This document shows positions 49,851-64,000 of a stretch of DNA of 64,000 nt, piece by piece; the first letter of the stretch is position 1, and every line of letters starts with the position of its first letter. Source of the DNA: Corallium rubrum (Eukaryota; Cnidaria; Anthozoa; Scleralcyonacea; Coralliidae); NCBI GenBank assembly GCA_964035015.1, contig OZ036013.1:11225266-11289265 (forward strand). The letters are read 5' to 3'. The translations under genes and the position numbers were made by a program. Under the pieces are notes generated by a model. The model saw nothing but the letters and a program-made list of their open reading frames with translations, was not told where the DNA came from and searched no databases.

Positions 49851-50342
49851 ATTCCATTACGATTGAGGAATTCTTTTTGACCGCAAAGCTCGGCGCGTGT
49901 TCGCGCAGCGTCTGGCCTGGAGACGAGGGTGCTTTTAAATCCAATATGGCCGTCATTTTATAGTTGCGAAACAGTTGGAAGGATCTAAAATGACATTTCT
50001 CTTGCACTTTGGTAAAAGAACTTGTTTCAATTATCACTGGCTTCAAAAATGCATTGGAAAAGCTTCAAAGGGAAAATTTTATTCCAACTTTGGGTGAGTA
50101 ATAAAAACTTAAAAACACAGTTTTAATATTGTAAATAAATATGTAAATACGTTCTTAGTCTTTCACTATTAAAATTCACTCTTTCAGGCTTTCTGAAAAG
50201 TGAAATAACATTAAAATTAGTAAATCTTAATATCTTTTACATTCGCTGCTTTAGTTATGGTGCTGGCAATTCTTTGTTCCTTCAAAACACAACGCCATAT
50301 TTCAACTCTCTTGTTCGCTAACATGGCCATTGAACTAGGCAA

Positions 50343-51228
50343 CTGCAATCTTGGACAAAAGTACACATGTAGTTGTAACAGTTAACCCCCTGCCCCCCGA
50401 TTCATGCAATGTTGTTGTTTTAAACTTTTCACCAACATTGATTTTGGGGGAAAAGACATTTACAACATTGATTTTTTTGATTTTTTTGGGGGGGTGGGTG
50501 GGGGGGGGGGGGGTGTTAAAACCATTGATCTCTAAATAAACTGGATAGGCCCTTCCCTATGGCCAGCAGTCAAACATTTTGTGGCAGCCACCACCATCTT
50601 ACGTTGTGGAACATATGACGCATTGCGGCCTTAGAACTTGTTCCCAATCCTAAAGTTGACCAGCATAAGCAATCTTGACGTCAGCACGGTCAGATTATCC
50701 GGGGGAGGAAGATTATGTGTGCTGTGCCGGGGGAGTGGGAAAAGCCGTAAAGCAAACAACAGATGCCGGTTCATTTAGTTTTCACTGTTTAACAACAAAT
50801 ACAGTACAGTCAAATGATGGCAAGTATACAACACGAAATATTGTTAAGGCATTAAGATTACTATAAAAGACTTGAAATTGAAGTCTTTGTAGATTTTATA
50901 GGCTGTTTTTCAGTTTATATTATTGTGAAGTTTCTTTGTTGTTGGCACTGAAGAAAAACAATGAAATTTAAAGGTTTTACAGCTCAGTAACAGAAACAAA
51001 TACAAGAAATTAACATCTTAAACCTTATTAAGTACTTCTTGTGTCATTACATTCGTTTAAATTTTAACTCTTTTTGTCTGTTTTCAATCTACGAAAGCTA
51101 TGAACTTCAGTGGCAGCCATCTTGGGTAGTGGTCACGTCATCATACAACTGGCACGCAAAATCCGGCCCAAGGGCCCATCCAGTTTATATAGAGATCAGA
51201 GATTACAACATTATTGTCCAAGATTGTA
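50343..51228. mobile_element. Non-autonomous TIR element (CAATCTTGGACAAAA)
   Basis: GCAATCTTGGACAAAAGTA at 50345 is opposed by TTGTCCAAGATTGTAGC at 51212-51229. The end is similar to the Tc1-like family at 46.7-47.9 kb. About 885 bp with no transposase. A poly-G run is at 50489-50513. Confidence 0.65.
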
Positions 51229-51319
51229 GCTATGTATGCCCAAAGTGACATTATCTGGCTTATGTGAAAACCGACCTTTTGCCATTGGAAATGTGTGTAC
51301 CTGAAACCGCAAACATGTT

Positions 51320-51555
51320 AAGGGCTGGCCAAACGCTTTCAACATTTCATTCAACATCGTTTAACATTGTTGAATGCGTGTTGAATGAAAATTTGAACAT
51401 GTTCAAATTTCATTCAACATCATTCAACACCATTCAACAATGTTCAACATCATTCAAAAGGGGTGGCCAAACGCTTTCAACATGTTGAATCATGGTGGAA
51501 TTCAACAGTGTTGAACGATGTTGAATGAAATGTTGAAAGTGTTTGGCTAGGCCTT
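51320..51555. mobile_element. MITE rich in TTCAACA/TGTTGAA
   Basis: AGGGCTGGCCAAACGCTTTC at the left and GAAAGTGTTTGGCTAGGCCT at the right are inverted. An internal GTGGCCAAACGCTTTC at 51464 repeats the left end. TTA/TAA at the borders is compatible with a 3-bp target duplication. Confidence 0.8.
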
Positions 51556-51900
51556 AACCTGAAATGTCTGGCAGTCGTTAGACATTAGCTGTAAAAGAAA
51601 CAAACGTCAAACTAAATCTCTCTAATGACTCACCTGGGATGTCCCGTACAAACCTTGGGAAGCAAGCAAGAACACCTGACACACCTCAGAATGGAAAGCT
51701 CACACAGAAGGCCGTGACGAGCAGCGAAGGACTTTACCGGAAGGTTACTGCACTTAACATGTGCGAAAGGCCATGACTGACGCATGGCTGTAAAAAAACT
51801 AGAATGATAGTGTATTGGATGGAGTAATCTGTCCATGTTTTCCAAATATTATTTAAAACATAAGCAGCAGTGTTTAATTATTAGATTTAAAACACAAGGC
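51556..51900. other. Non-coding stretch
   Basis: No recognisable gene or repeat. Confidence 0.4.
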
Positions 51901-51907
51901 GATAGTT

Positions 51908-52455
51908 AGAGCTGCTCCCATCGGTTCATTTTTGTAATCGATTAATCATTGTCAACAATCGATTAATATCAGTTAATTGTATTGATTAAATATGTCATGA
52001 ATTAAATACGACATGTCCATGGTGGTTTGTCCATTCAAAGGAAGGGGGTGCTTTTATAAAGTTTTTACTAAATTTCTTGGGGATTGCCTCCCTTGTTGTC
52101 GCCCAACAATTCAGTCACTATTTACGTTTTAAATCACTGTTTAATCACAGTTATAGATTGCGCACTTTCTCGTGCTCTCACAGTTCACACAAGAGACATG
52201 ACAAGACAGAGATGATGTTTAGTTTACACTTGACACTCCTAAATGATACTGCGATACTATTGACTAATCAGTTTATGAATAATTGATTTAACTAAGGTGT
52301 GTTTGTAATCAGTCATTACTTATCTGTTTAACAAAACAAGATTAAATCATTCCGGCATCATGCTGTGCAGGGTTGTTATAGATGATCCAATTATTGTTAA
52401 GTATAATCGATTGTGGAAAAAACGAAAAAATAGTCGATTAATTGGGAGCAGATAG
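51908..52455. mobile_element. Probable TIR element (AGCTGCTCCCA...GGGAGCAG)
   Basis: AGAGCTGCTCCCATCGG near 51908 and TTGGGAGCAGATAG near 52442 are inverted, with AATCGATTAAT-like text next to each end. The inner 500 bp is non-coding. Confidence 0.55.
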
Positions 52456-53025
52456 CCAAGTGTTTTAGATCTGATAAAACACGTACTGCGAGTGTTTTAA
52501 ATGGCTTCAAAAACTATCCATATAATAAGCCAAGCCTTGAAATTATTGCCAGTCACCAGTCATTGACCGGTAAAATTATCCAGTTTGTCTGGTAAATATC
52601 GTTCTTATGGGTCATGCATGACCAGTAATTTTTTCCTCAAAAAAAATGCAAGTGAAATTGAGTTTTTTGTTCTGTTTTGGAAAAATTGTCTCACTCACAC
52701 AGACTACACCTTAAAACAGTGCAAGCGGAAGTCTCGCACTACGCACCTTAAAACTGCGTAAGCAGATGTCAAACCCCGAAAGCACTATGCGTATTCATCC
52801 AAATATAACACCTGCATTTCAGATGATATTTCATCGCACATAGCAGTAGTCTGACTCTTATTGTGATGTTGTTCAATAAGTAAACTAACTTATACCAGTT
52901 ACACAAGTGCACGTTTGCAGTTAAACGTTTATAGGCAAGTGAAAAAACAAATATGACCGGTAACAAATCCTCCGTGACCGGCAAATTTCATTTCTTACCA
53001 GTCAGAATGATTGGCAGATTTCCGA
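52456..53025. other. Non-coding, possible diverged inverted repeat
   Basis: ACCAGTCATTGACCGGTAAA at 52556 and 'TGACCGGTAACAAATCC' at 52954 share the GACCGGTAA word, in the same direction. No gene. Confidence 0.35.
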
Positions 53026-53027
53026 GA

Positions 53028-54095
53028 TTTATTTTGAGGCTTGTAATAATTAATATCAAGAAGTTACAATTGGTACAGAATTTCGCTGCCATAATTATTA
53101 CGGGTACACGTAAATTCGAACATATAACGCCTGCCTTAAAAGATCTAAAATGGTTACCTGTTGAAGATCAATTGAAATATATAGATATCTTAATGACATA
53201 CAAATGTTTAAATGGAATGGCGCCGTCTTATCTTAGCGACCAATTCTCCCAACGTACTTCTGTCCGTCAATACGTGACTCGTAGCAGAAACGAACTGAAC
53301 ATTCCATCTTTAAATACTAGTTAATTCTGGTCAGAGAAGTTTTAAATATAGATCAGTTAAATTATGGAATGACCTGGATGAAAACTTAAAGAGTATTAGT
53401 AATTTTAACTCTTTCAAAAAATATTTAAAATCATCAACCTCGTCCCCAGGGCATTTTGCCTCATCGGCTGGTCGATTCTATAATCGGATTGGCCGGTTTA
53501 AAAACTTGATTAATTCAGATACAGTGTAATTTATTCATCAAAATATGAATTGCAATAAATCCACTCTGCGAAGTTCATCCAAAGAATTGATAGCTTTGGT
53601 TAAAGTCAAGAACAACATTAGATATATGTTTCTTCCCGACATTTAAATGTATCCTGGATAATCGTGGAGAGTATCGTGATGAATAATGCTAGCCAGTTGC
53701 ATTTATGATAAAGGTTCACATGAGTGATTCGGCAGAGCGTTAAATATTTCTTATTTATTATTCATGTATACGTATCATACAAAAACGAAACACAAAGACC
53801 GCATAAATTTTCTTGCCAAAACACCCCAAACTTCTGGGTGTCACGTGACCAGCCGATGCCAGGGCCATTTTGGCCGACCTCCCAACGTGGAGGCAAAATG
53901 CCCTGGGGACGAGGTTGTAAAATCATATATGCTTTTAATATTTCTACGTTGTATATAAGTTACATTCATGTAAATAGTTATTCATTTTTACATTTTTATA
54001 TTTGATATGTCGATAGCTTTTCCTTCCTTATTTATTCTTCACTTGTAATTGAATCTGAAAAGCCCGGTTGGGAGATTCAAATAAAATATGTATGT
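53028..54095 (+). mobile_element. LINE 3' remnant interrupted by a MITE
   Basis: Reads 'KKLQLVQNFAAIIITGTRKF', 'LKDLKWLPVEDQLKYIDILM', 'YKCLNGMAPSYLSDQF', then after a frameshift near 53325 'SFKYRSVKLWNDLDENLKSI', 'FNSFKKYLK'. The frame is then broken by the element at 53435-53917. The tail resumes at 53918 and ends AAAAGCCCGGTTGGGAGATT, CAAATAAAATATG, like the tail at 9690-9731. Confidence 0.88.
53435..53917. mobile_element. Mutator-like MITE (CAACCTCGTCCCCAGGG) with 9-bp target duplication
   Basis: CAACCTCGTCCCCAGGGCAT and ATGCCCTGGGGACGAGGTTG are inverted. TAAAATCAT is at 53426-53434 and 53918-53926. It is a member of the 40980-41305 family with C for T in the end. Confidence 0.92.
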
Positions 54096-54340
54096 ATATA
54101 GAAATCATTTTGAAAATTGAAGTTGTCTGAGCCGCAAAATCAAAGAAAAAGTTCATCGAAAATAGTGAGCGTGTCTCTATCACATATAGAGGCACGTCAC
54201 GGCCATGATTTTCCCTTGTGTTTTCCTCATGAATTATTAATGAGTTTTTGAAAGAGTTATACAACACAGCTTTTAACCAATCACCGCTTGCATTTTCAAA
54301 ATGTTATTTTACACAAGTGTCATTGCATAGTTTATTCAAA
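54096..54340 (+). promoter_or_regulatory. Probable 5' flank of ABCB8
   Basis: 245 bp between the LINE tail and the start codon. The frame is open upstream of the ATG to about 54245 but has no Met, so this is likely 5' UTR. No TATA box is clear. The short distance means the LINE tail lies directly in the promoter region. Confidence 0.35.
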
Positions 54341-63426
<9,086 letters not shown>

Positions 63427-63544
63427 GTAAACTTCGACAATTGGGATCAAATTGTGAGTGTATGTATGCCCAGAGAGAATTTTTTTAAAATCTCGTCAAC
63501 TCTAGTTTTTTGAGTGGAGTATGGCAATAATTATACATTTATCG

Positions 63545-63937
63545 GATCACTCACTCACTCATTCATTAATTTATCTATTCATTTCTTTGTTGATTTATTC
63601 ATTTATTCATTCGTTCATTCATTATTTCATTCACCCAATCACTTATTCATTTAGTCCTTTATTCATTCATGTGTTCATCTATCCATTAATTTGTTTATTT
63701 ATTTTTTCATTTATTTATTTACTTATCCATTCATTCAATTATACATTTTTATTTATTCGTTCGTTCGTTCGTTCGTTCGTTCGTTCGTTCGTTCGTTCGT
63801 TCGTTCGTTCGTTCGTTCGTTCGTTCGTTCGTTCGTTCGTTCGTTCGTTCGTTCGTTCGTTCGTTCGTTCGTTCGTTCGTTCGTTCGTTCATTCATTCAT
63901 TCATTCATTCATTCATGCCATTTATTTATTTATGTAT

Positions 63938-64000
<63 letters not shown>
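63545..64000. repeat. Tetranucleotide series in ABCB8 intron 4: ATTC, GTTC, ATTC, ATTT
   Basis: Degenerate 'attcattcattt' to 63748, perfect (GTTC)n at 63749-63890, ATTC to 63915, and (ATTT)n at 63920-64000, running off the window. Confidence 0.95.

Overview
This is nuclear DNA from an animal, most likely a marine invertebrate and probably a cnidarian such as a coral or anemone. The evidence is intron-rich genes with animal orthologues, dense non-LTR retrotransposon remains, tRNA- and 5S-rRNA-derived SINE-like repeats, very many palindromic TIR/MITE elements and long tetranucleotide microsatellites. The species cannot be fixed from the window alone.

Layout. 1-8598 is a 10-bp satellite (about 860 units) that keeps its 10-bp phase almost throughout. 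8.6-15.3 kb is a graveyard of transposons and LINE 3' ends. 15.38-26.54 kb (minus) is a complete six-exon gene for a TMEM199/Vma12-like V-ATPase assembly factor (210 aa). I assembled it by hand; all splice phases agree. Its introns hold a hammerhead-ribozyme-like tandem repeat, a tandem tRNA-derived array, a 25-bp satellite, a 130-bp repeat and 5S-derived elements. 27.80-33.54 kb (minus) is a two-exon gene for an 814-aa secreted protein: a signal-peptide exon, then a long exon with Tyr-Ala-Pro-Val repeats and Pro-Gly-Glu-Lys repeats. Its intron contains a (CTGT)n tract, a 20-bp minisatellite and seven further copies of the hammerhead-like repeat. 34-42 kb is nested palindromic transposons and LINE fragments, including two Mutator-like elements with 9-bp target duplications, one inside the other. 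42.09-45.25 kb (plus) is one open reading frame of unknown family with a HEPN-like Rx4H motif, split by a 2.3-kb insertion that carries near-identical 256-bp copies at both ends. 45.7-54.1 kb is Tc1-like, palindromic and LINE remnants. 54.34-64.0 kb (plus) holds the first four exons of ABCB8, a mitochondrial ABC half-transporter; the gene runs off the window inside its nucleotide-binding domain. Its introns carry long (CTGT)n/(CAGA)n/(CTCA)n tracts, and a LINE is inserted inside one (CAGA)n tract.

The three confident genes do not form a pathway. TMEM199 acts in V-ATPase assembly at ER/Golgi membranes, ABCB8 acts at the mitochondrial inner membrane, and the repetitive secreted protein is probably a structural or matrix component. 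The most unusual material is the hammerhead-like satellite family, the repetitive secreted protein, and the insertion splitting the HEPN-like ORF.
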